Of a stretch of 64,000 nucleotides of DNA, positions 24,477-32,967 are shown one piece after another; the first letter of the stretch is position 1; each line of letters starts with the position of its first letter. A program made the position numbers and the translations under genes. The stretch is taken from positions 1 through 64,000 of the forward strand of contig NZ_LGYZ01000116.1 of NCBI RefSeq assembly GCF_001310275.1, read 5' to 3'. Below the pieces are notes generated by a model. That model did no database searches and was not told the DNA's origin. It worked only from the letters and a program-made list of their open reading frames with translations. The stretch is from Nocardia arizonensis (GTDB lineage: Bacteria; Actinomycetota; Actinomycetes; Mycobacteriales; Mycobacteriaceae).

Positions 24477-26528
24477 ATGAAGTACGCGTTGCGGGCCACA
24501 GTGGCCGCGGTTGCCACCGCGCTGCTCGTCCCCTTCCTCAGCACCGGCGCCGCGGCCGCGCCCGAATCGACCGGTCCCGACGGCGGCGCGGCGGGCGCGG
24601 CCTGGACGGCGACCCAGGACGCCGATCAGCAGTACCCCAACGTCTACATCGAATGGGACGTCCCGATCACCATGAGTGACGGAACAGTGCTGAAGGGCAA
24701 CGTCTATCGGCCCGCGGACGCCTACGGCCGTCCCGTCGACACCGCGACGCCGACCGTGGTTAACCTGACCCCGTACACCAAACTGGTCTCCAATCTCGCC
24801 GATCACGCGCAGTCCATTCCCGGACTGTCCGACGCGCTGATCGGCCTGCTGCGCGGGCTGGACCTCGGCGGCACACCGCTGTCCGGGGTCACCGACCTGA
24901 CCAAGGCGTTCGGTGGTGGCGAACTGCGCAACTTCACCGTCGACCGGCAGTTGATCAAGAGCGGCTATACCCAGGTCGTGGTCGACGTGCGCGGCACCGG
25001 ATTCTCCCAGGGCGAATGGGATATGTTGCGCGCCCGCGAGCAGCAGGACACCCTCGAGGTGATCGACTGGGCCGCGCACCAGCCGTGGTCCAACGGGCGC
25101 ATCGGCATGAACGGCATCTCCTACTCGGGCATCAACCAGGTGCAGGCCGCGGCGCAACAGCCGCCCGCGCTGAAGGCGATCTTCCCCGTCGTCCCCGGCA
25201 GCGACCTGGTCAACGACGTACTCGCGCCCGGCGGCGGCTTCGGCTTCAACTTCATTCCGCTGTGGCTCACCGCGATCAACACCCTCAAGTGGGTGCCCGA
25301 CGTGCAGTCCATCGTGACCGGCGACTTCGACTGGCAGTGGCTGGCCGACCGCAATGCCTCGCCGCTGACCTTCATGGACGTGTTCCTCAACGCCTACACC
25401 TCGACCCGATTCCAGGACGCCGACCCGCGCCTGCTCGAACTGCTCACCGCTTCCAGCGCCTCGCGCGAGCAATACCTCAGCGATCCGAGCGCGATCCGGG
25501 TGCCGACCTTCGTGGTCGGTGGTTGGCACGATCTGTTCACCTACTCCGAATCCAAGATCTACAACGAGATTCCGCTGCCCGGGGGCCAGAAGCAGTTGCT
25601 CATGGGCAACACCTACCACCTCAACTCCGGCAACGAGTACGGGAAGCCGGGCCTGCCGCCACGGCTGGACGTGCTGCAACGCGCCTGGTTCGACAAGTGG
25701 CTCAAGGGAATCGACAACGGGATCGACGGCTACGGCCCGGTGACCTTGCGTCAGCAGGGCGGCGGCTGGGTCACCGCGGGCGGCTTCGGACCCTCGGCGA
25801 CCGGCGCGGAGACCGCCACGCACCGCCGCATGTACCTCTCGGCCGCCCCGAGCGGCACCGCGGCCAGTGTGTACGACGGATCACTCTCGGCCACGCCGGT
25901 TTCCGACGACGCCCGGCTGACCGTCGCCCCCGGACTGACGACACTGTGCTCCAACGACGCGGCGCAGGGCAGCGCGGGCGTGCTGTCCATCATCGACGGC
26001 TGCGCCAAGGACTCCCGCGTCGCCGAGACCAACGCGCTCACCTTCACCAGTGCGCCGGTGGCCGCCGAGACCGCCGTCTCCGGCCCGATCGCGGTGCGGC
26101 TCAACACCGTTCAGGACGCCGCCGACGGCTACTGGACGGTGACCGTCAACGATGTCGCCCCCGACGGACAGTCCACCGTGTTGTCCTCAGGACAACTGAT
26201 GGCCTCGCTGCGCGAGGTCGACGAGGCCAACAGCAGCCGATCGGCAAATGGCGACTACACCGACCCGCGCCCGTTCACCTCGCTGGACACACGGCAGCCG
26301 ACGGTGCCGGGGGAACCGACCACCCTCGACATCACCCTCACCGCCACCGAAGCCGTGCTCGCACCGGGCCACCGTCTGCGCGTCGACGTCTTCGCGGGCA
26401 ACTTCCCCAAGGGCCTGCCGGTCCTGCCGATGCTGATCGACACCGGCCTGCGGCCCCAGCACCTCCAACTGGACCCGAACAACCCCAGCTTCGTGAACAT
26501 CCCCGTGCGCGGCAACCCGGACTGGTGA
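24477..26528 (+). CDS. secreted CocE/NonD (X-Pro dipeptidyl-peptidase-like) hydrolase
   Basis: The 683-residue protein starts MKYALRATVAAVATALLVPF, a Sec signal peptide ending near AAAA, after a GAGAGGTGG site. The S15-family catalytic domain follows: RGTGFSQGEWDM, the nucleophile in GISYSGINQVQAAA, GGWHDLFTYSES for the acid and TYHLNSG for the histidine. A C-terminal jelly-roll X-Pro_dipep domain ends with LRVDVFAGNFPKG. It would act outside the cell on peptides or esters. A long out-of-frame reading of this gene runs into senX3 and is not real. Confidence 0.87.
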   Translation: MKYALRATVAAVATALLVPFLSTGAAAAPESTGPDGGAAGAAWTATQDADQQYPNVYIEWDVPITMSDGTVLKGNVYRPADAYGRPVDTATPTVVNLTPYTKLVSNLADHAQSIPGLSDALIGLLRGLDLGGTPLSGVTDLTKAFGGGELRNFTVDRQLIKSGYTQVVVDVRGTGFSQGEWDMLRAREQQDTLEVIDWAAHQPWSNGRIGMNGISYSGINQVQAAAQQPPALKAIFPVVPGSDLVNDVLAPGGGFGFNFIPLWLTAINTLKWVPDVQSIVTGDFDWQWLADRNASPLTFMDVFLNAYTSTRFQDADPRLLELLTASSASREQYLSDPSAIRVPTFVVGGWHDLFTYSESKIYNEIPLPGGQKQLLMGNTYHLNSGNEYGKPGLPPRLDVLQRAWFDKWLKGIDNGIDGYGPVTLRQQGGGWVTAGGFGPSATGAETATHRRMYLSAAPSGTAASVYDGSLSATPVSDDARLTVAPGLTTLCSNDAAQGSAGVLSIIDGCAKDSRVAETNALTFTSAPVAAETAVSGPIAVRLNTVQDAADGYWTVTVNDVAPDGQSTVLSSGQLMASLREVDEANSSRSANGDYTDPRPFTSLDTRQPTVPGEPTTLDITLTATEAVLAPGHRLRVDVFAGNFPKGLPVLPMLIDTGLRPQHLQLDPNNPSFVNIPVRGNPDW

Positions 26529-26713
26529 GCCCGGCGGCGGGGGCGGGCGCGGGTATGGTCTCGGCGCGGGGATGCACCGGGGTGAAGCGGTGCGGAACTC
26601 GGCCCGCCGCGGCATGCCAAACAGTTCGTAAACGACCGGCTAACAAGCCGCGAAGGCCCTGTGACCTGCGCGAAACTTCCTGCACCCACCGTTGGGTAGT
26701 CGGTAGGCGACCG

Positions 26714-26719
26714 TACGAT
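26714..26719 (+). promoter_or_regulatory. -10 box of leaderless senX3 transcript
   Basis: TACGAT begins exactly 12 bases before the senX3 GTG at 26726, so transcription would start on the initiation codon. The GAG of CAGGAGTG is too close to act as a ribosome site. Confidence 0.6.
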
Positions 26720-26725
26720 TCAGGA

Positions 26726-27961
26726 GTGAGTGTTCCGCAGGCCGTGATGTTGGCAGTCCTCGCGGCTGTCGTCGGCCTGGCAGTCGGCGGGCTACTGATC
26801 CCGTATGTCAATGCCCGTCAGGCCGCCCGTCGACAGGCCGAGTCCGGTCTCACCATGTCCCAGGTTCTCGACCTCATCGTGCTCGCCTCCGAGAGCGGCA
26901 TCGCGGTCGTCGACGAATACCGCGATGTCCTGCTCGTCAATCCCCGCGCCGAGGAGTTGGGCCTGGTCCGCAATCGGCTGCTCGACGAGCGGGCGTGGGC
27001 CGCGGTGGAGAAGGTGCTCGCGACCGCCGAGTCGGCCGAATTCGACCTCACGGCGAAGAACCCGCTACCGGGTCGAAGTCGGATCGCGGTGCGCGGTGTG
27101 GCCCGCCCGCTGTCGCCGGAGGAGACCACTTTCACGGTGCTGTTCGCCGACGACGATTCCGAACAGGCGCGCATGGAGGCCACCCGCCGGGATTTCGTCG
27201 CCAATGTCAGCCACGAACTCAAGACGCCCGTCGGCGCCATGAGTCTGTTGGCGGAAGCGCTGCTGGAATCGGCCGAGGATCCCGACGCCGTGCGCCACTT
27301 CGGCAACCGGGTGCTCGACGAATCCCGCAGGCTCGGCAAGATGGTCACCGAGTTGATCGCGCTGTCGCGATTGCAGGGCGCGGAGAAACTGCCCGAACTC
27401 GAGGTGGTCGACGTGGACACCGTCGTGATGCAGGCCGTCGACCGGTCCCGCACCGCGGCGGAGGCGGCGGGCATCACCGTCAGCACCGACCGGCCCAGCG
27501 GACTCGAGGTGCTCGGTGACGAGACCCTGCTGGTCACCGCCCTGTCGAACCTGGTGGAGAACGCGATCGCGTACTCGCCCGCCGGATCGCACGTCTCGGT
27601 GAGCCGGTCGCTGCGTGGGGATCACGTGGCGATGGCGGTCACCGACCGTGGCATCGGTATCGCCAAGGAGGATCAGGAGCGGGTGTTCGAACGTTTCTTC
27701 CGTTCGGACAAGGCTCGTTCGCGCTCCACCGGTGGTACCGGGCTCGGGCTGGCTATCGTCAAACATGTCGCGGCCAACCACAACGGTGAGATCACCCTGT
27801 GGAGCAAGCTCGGCACCGGATCGACGTTCACCCTGCGAATACCCGCGCACCGCGAGACCGACGGAGAAGAGGAATCCGACGGCGTCGTGGTGAGCATGAG
27901 AGAAATCAGCCCGCGTCCTTCGGGCGTGGGCAGACCAAACGGTGTGGAGGCACGCAGATGA
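26726..27961 (+). CDS. senX3: phosphate-sensing histidine kinase
   Basis: The 411-residue membrane kinase has an N-terminal membrane segment (about residues 5-27), a PAS-like domain (about 45-140), the HisKA box NVSHELKTPVGAMSLL with His163, and an HATPase domain with NLVENAIAYSP, DRGIGI and GGTGLGLAIVKHV. It phosphorylates RegX3; the pair controls the phosphate-starvation response in mycobacteria. Its stop overlaps the regX3 start. A TACGAT box exactly 12 bases before the GTG indicates a leaderless mRNA. Confidence 0.95.
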   Translation: MSVPQAVMLAVLAAVVGLAVGGLLIPYVNARQAARRQAESGLTMSQVLDLIVLASESGIAVVDEYRDVLLVNPRAEELGLVRNRLLDERAWAAVEKVLATAESAEFDLTAKNPLPGRSRIAVRGVARPLSPEETTFTVLFADDDSEQARMEATRRDFVANVSHELKTPVGAMSLLAEALLESAEDPDAVRHFGNRVLDESRRLGKMVTELIALSRLQGAEKLPELEVVDVDTVVMQAVDRSRTAAEAAGITVSTDRPSGLEVLGDETLLVTALSNLVENAIAYSPAGSHVSVSRSLRGDHVAMAVTDRGIGIAKEDQERVFERFFRSDKARSRSTGGTGLGLAIVKHVAANHNGEITLWSKLGTGSTFTLRIPAHRETDGEEESDGVVVSMREISPRPSGVGRPNGVEARR

Positions 27962-28647
27962 CGAGTGTTCTGATCGTCGAGGATGAGGAGTCGCTGGCCG
28001 ATCCGCTCGCGTTCCTGCTGCGCAAGGAAGGCTTCGAGGTCACCGTCGTCGGCGACGGCCCCTCCGCGCTGGCCGAATTCGACCGCTCCGGCGCGGATAT
28101 CGTGCTGCTCGATCTCATGCTGCCCGGTATGAGCGGCACCGACGTGTGCAAGCAGCTGCGCACCCGCAGCGGCGTGCCGGTCATCATGGTGACCGCGCGC
28201 GATAGCGAGATCGACAAGGTGGTCGGCCTGGAACTGGGCGCTGACGACTATGTCACCAAGCCGTATTCGGCGCGCGAGCTCATCGCCCGCATCCGCGCCG
28301 TGCTGCGCCGCGGCGCGGGCGACGAGATCGACGGCACCAGCGAGAGCGGTGTCCTAGAGGCGGGTCCGGTGCGCATGGACGTCGACCGGCACACCGTGCT
28401 GGTCAACGGCAAGCCGGTGACCCTGCCGCTCAAGGAATTCGACCTGCTCGAATACCTGCTGCGCAATTCGGGTCGGGTGCTGACCCGCGGTCAGCTCATC
28501 GACCGGGTCTGGGGCGCGGACTACGTCGGCGACACCAAGACCCTCGACGTCCACGTCAAGCGGCTGCGCTCGAAGATCGAGGCCGATCCCGCCAAGCCGG
28601 AGCATCTGGTCACGGTGCGTGGCCTCGGGTACAAGCTGGAGGCCTGA
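27958..28647 (+). CDS. regX3: OmpR/PhoB-family response regulator
   Basis: The 229-residue protein has a receiver domain (MTSVLIVEDEESLADPLAFL) with the phospho-acceptor Asp52 in LLDLMLPGMSG, VMVTARDSE-type and GADDYVTKPYSARELIARI motifs, and a C-terminal winged helix (LPLKEFDLLEYLLRNSGRVL, DVHVKRLRSKIE). Translation is coupled to senX3 by an ATGA overlap, with TGGAGG upstream. It regulates phosphate uptake and related genes. A hairpin terminator follows. Confidence 0.95.
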   Translation: MTSVLIVEDEESLADPLAFLLRKEGFEVTVVGDGPSALAEFDRSGADIVLLDLMLPGMSGTDVCKQLRTRSGVPVIMVTARDSEIDKVVGLELGADDYVTKPYSARELIARIRAVLRRGAGDEIDGTSESGVLEAGPVRMDVDRHTVLVNGKPVTLPLKEFDLLEYLLRNSGRVLTRGQLIDRVWGADYVGDTKTLDVHVKRLRSKIEADPAKPEHLVTVRGLGYKLEA

Positions 28648-28661
28648 GCGAGTGCACGAAA

Positions 28662-28693
28662 AGGGCCGCGTCCGTTGATCGGTACGCGGCCCT
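28662..28693. terminator. terminator between regX3 and the convergent secreted-protein gene
   Basis: AGGGCCGCGT at 28662-28671 pairs with ACGCGGCCCT at 28684-28693, a perfect 10-bp stem with a 12-base loop. The A-run before the left arm acts as a T-run on the minus strand, so it suits the convergent operon as well as regX3. Confidence 0.65.
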
Positions 28694-28715
28694 CGGTGGT
28701 CTGCGGCGGGTCGCC

Positions 28716-29048
28716 TTACGGCAGGTAGGTCCAGGTCGGGCCGACGCCGGGGACGTCGATGACGCGCAGGCTGATCCATCCCAGGTCGTCCTCTTGCATG
28801 CAGTCGTAGATCGGCACGTCGGCGCCGTTGCCACGGCAGGCGATGGTGCGGCCGACGCCGTAGGGGCTCATGATCACGTTCTTGCCCTCCGCCTTGGCGT
28901 TGACGGCGCCCGGGTCGGTGGCGGGTACGAAGGTCGAGGTCCAGTCCGCGAACTTGGCGGGATCGCCGTTCGGCTCGGCGTGCGCGACACCGGTCAGGGC
29001 AAAGGTGGAACCGAGAACAATAGCTGCGATCGTCAAAGCTTTCTTCAT
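28716..29048 (-). CDS. small secreted protein
   Basis: The 110-residue precursor starts MKKALTIAAIVLGSTFALTG with a cleavage site after VAHA. The mature part of about 85 residues contains two cysteines (TIACRGNGADVP and IYDCMQEDDLG) that could form a disulfide, and ends VGPTWTYLP. It has no family I recognise. It is the last of four small secreted-protein genes on this strand, 106 bases after the nearest one, and shares the regX3 terminator. Confidence 0.75.
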   Translation of the reverse strand: MKKALTIAAIVLGSTFALTGVAHAEPNGDPAKFADWTSTFVPATDPGAVNAKAEGKNVIMSPYGVGRTIACRGNGADVPIYDCMQEDDLGWISLRVIDVPGVGPTWTYLP

Positions 29049-29154
29049 GGTGGTGCATCCAACCCGAAGTGAGTGAAGTTCGCATGGCGGGCAGGTGACC
29101 AGCCGGATTCGCTCGGAGTTGGCCGAGCCGGCCACCTGCCCGGCGACCGGCGGG

Positions 29155-29658
29155 TCAGCTGCCGGTGAGCACGCCGCCGAAGAGTTGTCCGAGCAGCTTG
29201 CCGAGCACCGCCGCGAGCACGGTCGCCGCGCTCCCGGTGCTCACGCTGCCGGAGTTCGCGCTGCCGCTGCCCGCGCTGCCGGAACTCGCGCTGCCGGAGC
29301 CGGTCTGACCCGGTTTCGTGACGTCGACCACGGTTGTCTTGGTGCTGCCGCCCTGTTCGACGGTGATGATGTGCTGACCTGCCGTACTCGGCTTCCAGCT
29401 GATGGACGCGTGACCGGGCGGCCAGGGCACCTGCGGTGCGCCGATGAATTCGCCGTTGTCGCTGAAGTAGACCAGCAGGCCCGCGGACGCCCCGCTGAGC
29501 TGCGCTTCGATGGTGTAGGTGGACCCGACGACGTAACCGGTGCCCGAGACGGTCACGCTGTCGACGGCGGCGGAGGCCGACGGAGCCGCGAGCACCGTGA
29601 CCGCCGTCGCCGCGGCGAATACCGTGAGTCCGAGGCCGGACCCGCGCGATCTGTTCAT
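29155..29658 (-). CDS. secreted single Ig-like domain protein, paralogue 1 (Gly/Ser tail)
   Basis: The 167-residue precursor has a signal peptide (about residues 1-30, ending PSASA), one Ig-like beta domain of about 85 residues with VDSVTVSGT, LSGASAGLLVYFSDNGE, VPWPPG and GQHIITVEQGGSTK, then a Gly/Ser repeat tail and a hydrophobic C-terminus (VLAAVLGKLLGQLFGG). The domain is clearly homologous to those at 29766 and 30235. A GGGGAGA ribosome site supports the start. The function is unknown; surface binding or adhesion is a guess. Confidence 0.8.
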   Translation of the reverse strand: MNRSRGSGLGLTVFAAATAVTVLAAPSASAAVDSVTVSGTGYVVGSTYTIEAQLSGASAGLLVYFSDNGEFIGAPQVPWPPGHASISWKPSTAGQHIITVEQGGSTKTTVVDVTKPGQTGSGSASSGSAGSGSANSGSVSTGSAATVLAAVLGKLLGQLFGGVLTGS

Positions 29659-29765
29659 ATGTTCTCCCCGTTGCCGTTCCGCCGGAGTGGCGGGTACAGC
29701 AAAATGAAATGATACTGCTTCAGATTTTCGGCGGAGTGTTTCCGCGAGGAAACGCCCGGACCGGG

Positions 29766-30215
29766 CTAGCTGCTGCCGAACAGTCCGCTCGGCAGCTTTC
29801 CGGCGCTGCCGGTGCCGCCCGGGGTGCCCGGATCGGTGCCGCCACCCGGATCGGTGGGCTCGGACGGATCGACGACGTTCACGATCACCGTCTTGGTGCT
29901 GCCACCCTGCGCCGCGGTGATGATGTGCTGCCCCTTGGTGGTCGGGGTCCAGTTGATCGTGGATACGCCCACCGGCCAGGGCACCTTGGGGCCGGTGATG
30001 TTCTCGCCGTTGTCGCTCCAGTAGACGAGCAGGCCGATGCTCGCGCCGCTGAGCTGCGCGGTCAGCGTGTACTCGGTATTGATGAGGTGGGTCGTCCCCG
30101 ACACTGTCACCGAATCGACGGTCGCGTGCGCGCTGGGCGCGAGCAGAACCGTGGCGGCGGCCATGGCGGCGACGCCGGTGAGTCCCGCCTCGAGCCTGCG
30201 GATGATGGTGCTCAT
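29766..30215 (-). CDS. secreted single Ig-like domain protein, paralogue 2 (Pro/Gly/Asp tail)
   Basis: The 149-residue precursor has a signal peptide ending near SAHA and one Ig-like domain with VDSVTVSGT, LSGASIGLLVYWSDNGENIT, GPKVPWPVG and GQHIITAAQGGSTK. The short tail is Pro/Asp/Gly-rich (DPGGGTDPGTPGGTG) and ends LPSGLFGSS. AAAGGAG precedes the ATG. It begins 19 bases after paralogue 3, so those two are surely in one operon. Confidence 0.8.
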   Translation of the reverse strand: MSTIIRRLEAGLTGVAAMAAATVLLAPSAHATVDSVTVSGTTHLINTEYTLTAQLSGASIGLLVYWSDNGENITGPKVPWPVGVSTINWTPTTKGQHIITAAQGGSTKTVIVNVVDPSEPTDPGGGTDPGTPGGTGSAGKLPSGLFGSS

Positions 30216-30234
30216 TCGCGTCTCCTTTCGCGGC

Positions 30235-30783
30235 TCAGCCGCCGAAACTGCCGGTATTCGGCTTGGGGGGCGTGGTCGTGACCGGAGGCTCGGTGGTGGT
30301 GGTGGTGGTCGTCGTCGGTGGCGGCGTCGTTGTGGTGGTGGTGGGCGGCGGTGTCGTCGTAGTCGGTGGCGGCGTGGTGGTGGTCGGTGGCGGGGTGGTC
30401 GTGGTGGGTGGCGGCGTGGAAGTGCTCGCGACGTTCACGATCAGTGATTTGGTGCTGCTGCCCTGTGACGCGGTGATGACGTGCTGGCCCGAGGTCTTCG
30501 GTGTCCAGTCGACCGAGGATTCGCCCACCGGCCAGGGCACCTTGGGTCCGGTGATCGCCTCGCCGTTGTCGTTCCAGTAGACGAGCAGGCCGAACGAGGC
30601 GCCGCTGAGCTCGGCGCGCAGCGTATAGGTGTTGTTCACCGTGTGCTCGGTGCCCGAGACGGTGATCGAGTCGACGGTGGCGTGTGCCGGCGCGGCGAGG
30701 ATGGCGACGGCGGTGACGGTGGTCAGGCCGGCCACGCCCGCGGCGATGCGGCGTCCGGTGAACCAGGGTGTGGTGGTCTTCAT
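30235..30783 (-). CDS. secreted single Ig-like domain protein, paralogue 3 (PPPTTTT tail)
   Basis: The 182-residue precursor has a signal peptide (MKTTTPWFTGRRIAAGVAGL, cleavage near APAHA), one Ig-like domain (VDSITVSGT, LSGASFGLLVYWNDNGE, GPKVPWPVG, GQHVITASQGSSTK) and a Thr/Pro tail of repeated PPPTTTT units ending in TGSFGG. The tail resembles O-mannosylated stalks of actinobacterial wall proteins. No LPXTG or membrane anchor is seen. AGGAG precedes the ATG. It is the first gene of the secreted-protein cluster. Confidence 0.8.
   Translation of the reverse strand: MKTTTPWFTGRRIAAGVAGLTTVTAVAILAAPAHATVDSITVSGTEHTVNNTYTLRAELSGASFGLLVYWNDNGEAITGPKVPWPVGESSVDWTPKTSGQHVITASQGSSTKSLIVNVASTSTPPPTTTTPPPTTTTPPPTTTTPPPTTTTTTPPPTTTTTTTTEPPVTTTPPKPNTGSFGG
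30287..30415 (-). repeat. PPPTTTT-coding tandem repeat
   Basis: GGTGGCGG/GTGGTGGTGG-type units repeat through this stretch. On the minus strand they encode alternating Pro3 and Thr4-8 blocks in the tail of Ig-like paralogue 3. Unit lengths vary, as expected from slippage. Confidence 0.8.
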
Positions 30784-30844
30784 GGGTTTGCTCCTGTGCT
30801 GCCCACGGTGTGTGGGTTCTCGCACAGTAAGGGAAGGAATATGT

Positions 30845-30860
30845 GAAATGTGATCATTTC
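30845..30860. promoter_or_regulatory. inverted repeat upstream of the Ig-like operon
   Basis: GAAATG and CATTTC flank a 4-base spacer (TGAT), a perfect 6-base inverted repeat in an AT-rich island about 60 bases upstream of the paralogue 3 start. Position and symmetry suggest an operator for the secreted-protein operon. The regulator is not known. Confidence 0.4.
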
Positions 30861-30986
30861 GCAAAACTGGACAAGCGACCGATAAGGTGAGGGTTCGCTG
30901 GTCACCGGGTGCGGGGAGGAATGCGCGAATGTTGCGGGGCGGCAGTGACCGGTGATCGGTTGTGCGCCGCCCTTGTGAAGGTGCGG

Positions 30987-31868
30987 TCAGGCCGGCGTCG
31001 CCTCGGATTGTGCTTGCTCCGCGTTTCGCAGCGCGTGCACCGTCGCGGGATGTACGGCGACCAGACCGAGACCCTCGCGACGCTTGCAGATGCGCGCCAA
31101 CTCCGCGTACGCGGGTTCGCCGATGAGTTCGGTCAGTTCGGGGGCGTAGGACTGCCACACCGGCCGCGCGCCCACATGGGCGTCGGGGGATCCGGAGCAG
31201 TACCAATCCAGATCCAGACCGCCCGGACCCCAGCCGCGCCGGTCGTATTCGGTGATCGCGGTGCGCAGGATCTGCACCCCGTCGGGACGGTCCACCCACT
31301 CCTGGGTGCGACGGATCGGCAACTGCCAGCAGACATCCGGTTTCACGGTGTGCGGCAGCAGGCCGCGGCGCAGCGCCATCGTGTGCAGCGAGCAGCCGAC
31401 TCCGCCCGCGAAACCGGGCCGGTTCAGGAAAATGCAGGCGCCCTCGAAACGTCGGGTGCGCAACGCGGGTTCGTCCTCGAGCTCGTCGAGCTCCAGATAG
31501 CCCTTGCGGGTGATCCTGCCCCTGGCGTCGGCGGCCTCGTCCATGAGCTGCCAGTCCGCGCGCGTGAGCATTTTCACAGCATCCTTCAGGCGATCCCTGT
31601 CGTCCTTGTCGGACAGGAAAGCGCCGTGCGAACAGCAGCCATCGTCGGGACGGTCGGAGAGGATGCCCTGGCAGGCGGGTGTGCCGAAGACGCAGGTCCA
31701 TCGCGAAAGCAGCCAGGTGAGGTCGGCGGCTATCAGATGCTCGTCATTTGCTGGGTCGACGAACTCGATCCACTCGCGCGGGAAGTCCAGATCGACTTCA
31801 GCGCTCGGTTCGATCTTCCCCGCTGGTCCGGGTCGGGTCGGGCTCTTGGTGTCGCCGCGTTCCGTCAC
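30987..31868 (-). CDS. conserved cysteine-rich protein (Rv0495c-like)
   Basis: The 293-residue soluble protein has conserved cysteine groups: RWTCVFGTPACQGILS, DDGCCSHGAFL and GGVGCSLH, a pattern like small metal or Fe-S binding CxnCC proteins. It is divergent from the ppx-like gene, as Rv0495c is from Rv0496. The start is GTG (TERGDTK); a TAGCGT box on the minus strand at 31877-31882 starts transcription two bases before it. Metal binding is inferred; the function is unknown. Confidence 0.85.
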   Translation of the reverse strand: MTERGDTKSPTRPGPAGKIEPSAEVDLDFPREWIEFVDPANDEHLIAADLTWLLSRWTCVFGTPACQGILSDRPDDGCCSHGAFLSDKDDRDRLKDAVKMLTRADWQLMDEAADARGRITRKGYLELDELEDEPALRTRRFEGACIFLNRPGFAGGVGCSLHTMALRRGLLPHTVKPDVCWQLPIRRTQEWVDRPDGVQILRTAITEYDRRGWGPGGLDLDWYCSGSPDAHVGARPVWQSYAPELTELIGEPAYAELARICKRREGLGLVAVHPATVHALRNAEQAQSEATPA

Positions 31869-31920
31869 ACTTCGAGACGCTAACAGTTCGGTCGCCTGGC
31901 CTGTAGTCGAGGCGGACCCG

Positions 31921-31926
31921 TACCGT
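31921..31926 (+). promoter_or_regulatory. -10 box of leaderless ppx transcript
   Basis: TACCGT starts exactly 12 bases before the GTG at 31933. No ribosome site lies upstream. Confidence 0.6.
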
Positions 31927-31932
31927 ATTCAT

Positions 31933-32967
31933 GTGCGCCTTGGGGTACTCGACGTCGGAAGCAATACCGTCCACCTATTGGTGGTGGACGCTCACCGGGG
32001 TGGTCACCCCATGCCCATGAGCTCGACGAAGGCGACCTTACGGCTGTCGGAGAACATGGACGACGCGGGGCGGATCACCGTCGAGGGCGCCGAACGGCTC
32101 ATCGCCACGGTCGCCGAATTCGCCAGTATCGCCGAGACGTCCCAATGCGTCGAGCTGATGGCCTTCGCCACCTCGGCCGTGCGCGAGGCGACCAACTCCG
32201 AGCAGGTGCTCGGCAGGGTGCGCGCCGAGACCGGCGTTGACCTGCGGGTGCTGTCGGGTGTCGACGAAGCCCGGCTGACCTTCCTCGCGGTGCGCCGCTG
32301 GTACGGCTGGAGCGCGGGCCGCATGCTCAACCTCGATATCGGCGGCGGCTCGCTCGAGATGACCAACGGCGGCGACGAGGAACCCGATGTCGCGCTGTCG
32401 CTGCAACTCGGCGCGGGTCGGCTCACCAGGGACTGGCTGCGCGAGGACCCGCCGGGTAAGCGCCGGGTCGCCGTGCTGCGCGACTGGCTCGACGCGGAGT
32501 TGGTGCTGCCCGCCAAACAGCTGGTCGCGGTTGGTCGACCCGACTTGGCCGTTGGCACATCCAAGACATTTCGATCGCTGGCCAGACTGACCGGAGCCGC
32601 ACCCTCTGCCGCCGGACCACGGGTTCGTCGTACACTCACGAGCTCAGGCCTGCGGCAGCTCATCGCTTTCATCTCCAGGATGACCGCCGCGGACCGGGCA
32701 GAATTGGAAGGCGTGAGTTCCGACCGGTCGCAGCAACTGGTGGCCGGAGCATTGATCGCGGAGGCGAGTATGCGGGCACTGTCGCTGGATACCCTCGAGA
32801 TTTGTCCGTGGGCGCTGCGCGAGGGCCTCATCCTGCGCAAACTGGATACCGATATGAACGGCGGACCGAGAGCACTGCGCCTACCCGGGGCGGCCACCGA
32901 TGGTGGCGGCCCGAAGCCGGGTGGTGATCCAGGGCTATCGGGCCCGATCGAAACGGTGTCGTCATGA
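31933..32967 (+). CDS. exopolyphosphatase / pppGpp phosphatase family protein (Rv0496-like)
   Basis: The 344-residue protein of the sugar-kinase/Hsp70 fold has RLGVLDVGSNTVHLLVVDAH at its start, ATSAVREATNS, and the second phosphate motif LNLDIGGGSLEMTNG. Rv0496 (PPX1) hydrolyses short-chain polyphosphate. Placement near senX3-regX3 fits phosphate metabolism. GTG at 31933 is set by the TACCGT box 12 bases upstream; the longer reading to 31504 overlaps the divergent gene and is not credible. Its stop overlaps the next start (ATGA). Confidence 0.9.
   Translation: MRLGVLDVGSNTVHLLVVDAHRGGHPMPMSSTKATLRLSENMDDAGRITVEGAERLIATVAEFASIAETSQCVELMAFATSAVREATNSEQVLGRVRAETGVDLRVLSGVDEARLTFLAVRRWYGWSAGRMLNLDIGGGSLEMTNGGDEEPDVALSLQLGAGRLTRDWLREDPPGKRRVAVLRDWLDAELVLPAKQLVAVGRPDLAVGTSKTFRSLARLTGAAPSAAGPRVRRTLTSSGLRQLIAFISRMTAADRAELEGVSSDRSQQLVAGALIAEASMRALSLDTLEICPWALREGLILRKLDTDMNGGPRALRLPGAATDGGGPKPGGDPGLSGPIETVSS

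Noticed and set aside
25016..26725. Long plus-strand open frame fused in frame to senX3 (981 codons)
   Set aside because: The part before 26726 is an out-of-frame reading of the secreted hydrolase gene, rich in Arg, Gly and His. SenX3 starts at its own GTG with a -10 box.
30287..30415. CRISPR-like array of short GGTGG repeats
   Set aside because: The repeats are of irregular length without spacers and encode the Pro/Thr tail of a secreted protein.
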